From NCBI RefSeq assembly GCF_016508585.1, contig NZ_JADVOP010000024.1, positions 1-64,000 on the forward strand: a stretch of DNA of 64,000 nt. The letters run 5' to 3'. The translations under genes were made by a program, and so were the position numbers. The DNA is from Acinetobacter baumannii. Its GTDB lineage: Bacteria; Pseudomonadota; Gammaproteobacteria; Pseudomonadales; Moraxellaceae. The notes under the pieces are model-generated. The model saw only the letters and a list, made by a program, of their open reading frames with translations. It did not search any database and had not been told where the DNA came from. Positions 63,918 through 64,000 of this stretch are shown here, in pieces (position 1 is the stretch's first letter; every line of letters starts with the position of its first letter).

Positions 63918-64000
63918 TTACTGATCACCTTTCACACGAACAAGGAGACCATTTTCAACTTGATAAACTTGCCCATTGCCAAAATCAATCTGCTGCTTTT
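63918..64000 (-). CDS. C-terminal end of a minus-strand gene cut by the window edge
   Basis: Reading from the right edge on the minus strand gives an open frame of about 27 codons ending in TAA at 63918, with peptide end DFGNGQVYQVENGLLVRVKGDQ. The stop is 85 bases upstream of the glycosyltransferase start, in the same direction. The family is not recognisable from the end alone. Confidence 0.55.
   Translation of the reverse strand, partial: KQQIDFGNGQVYQVENGLLVRVKGDQ

Noticed and set aside
1-64000. tRNA, rRNA, CRISPR, insertion sequence, prophage or toxin-antitoxin pair
   Set aside because: I looked for conserved T-arm motifs, spaced direct repeats, transposase motifs and phage gene patterns and found none that hold up.

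Overview
The window is ordinary chromosome of an Acinetobacter-type gammaproteobacterium (Moraxellaceae). This rests on the AT-rich coding style, a trpF-trpB pair without trpA, a gspE gene away from other type II secretion genes, a gigA-gigB stress phosphatase/STAS pair, a BaeSR-like two-component system, and two gammaproteobacterial blocks: gacS/cysM/rlmD/relA/mazG and ndk/rlmN/pilW/rodZ/ispG/hisS/yfgM/bamB/der. I see no rRNA, tRNA, CRISPR array, insertion sequence or prophage gene. Gene order and base composition give no clear sign of an acquired island.

Layout. 0-9.6 kb: outer-membrane lipid asymmetry (mlaA), the gigA-gigB switch, a nitrilase-family amidase, the organic peroxide pair ohrR-ohr with a palindromic operator between them, gspE, a DUF432-MscS channel pair, a VOC protein and a rhomboid protease. 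9.6-17.3 kb, mostly minus strand: an SMR transporter with an unusual key residue, a YgiD-type dioxygenase, sulfite reductase with its DUF934 partner, small uncharacterised proteins, a CPBP protease and trpFB. 17.4-29.2 kb: a cobalamin riboswitch with a Shine-Dalgarno hairpin in front of btuB, a corrinoid adenosyltransferase, GDPD, a fatty acid desaturase with a DesT-like operator, a cupin, SelO, an L,D-transpeptidase and a YjbR-family gene bracketed by two nearly identical DnaA-box clusters, then baeR-baeS facing a Spy-like Cys/Met/His-rich lipoprotein.

29.6-43.3 kb, minus strand except one SDR gene: darP-npr-rapZ, panB-panC, pcnB-folK, mazG-comEA, relA, rlmD, a PolB-like exonuclease and cysM. 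A structured intergenic segment with its own terminator (about 37.5-37.7 kb) is a candidate small RNA. 43.5-49.7 kb, plus strand: gacS, a crotonase, a beta-hydroxyacid dehydrogenase with a hydroxypyruvate isomerase-like protein, and rsfS. 49.7-64 kb, minus strand: an orphan Amt transporter, a phosphopantetheinyl transferase, der, the bamB-yfgM-hisS-ispG-rodZ-pilW-rlmN-ndk-iscX block, and a PAP2 phosphatase with a GT4 glycosyltransferase.

The genes worth a second look together are the twin DnaA-box clusters, the GigA/GigB/NPr stress circuit (all parts in one window), the BaeS/Spy-like envelope stress module, the DUF432-MscS pair and the unannotated structured intergenic segments. I did not find a large, clearly undescribed multi-gene system. 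Function calls come from motif and synteny reading by eye; no database search was run.
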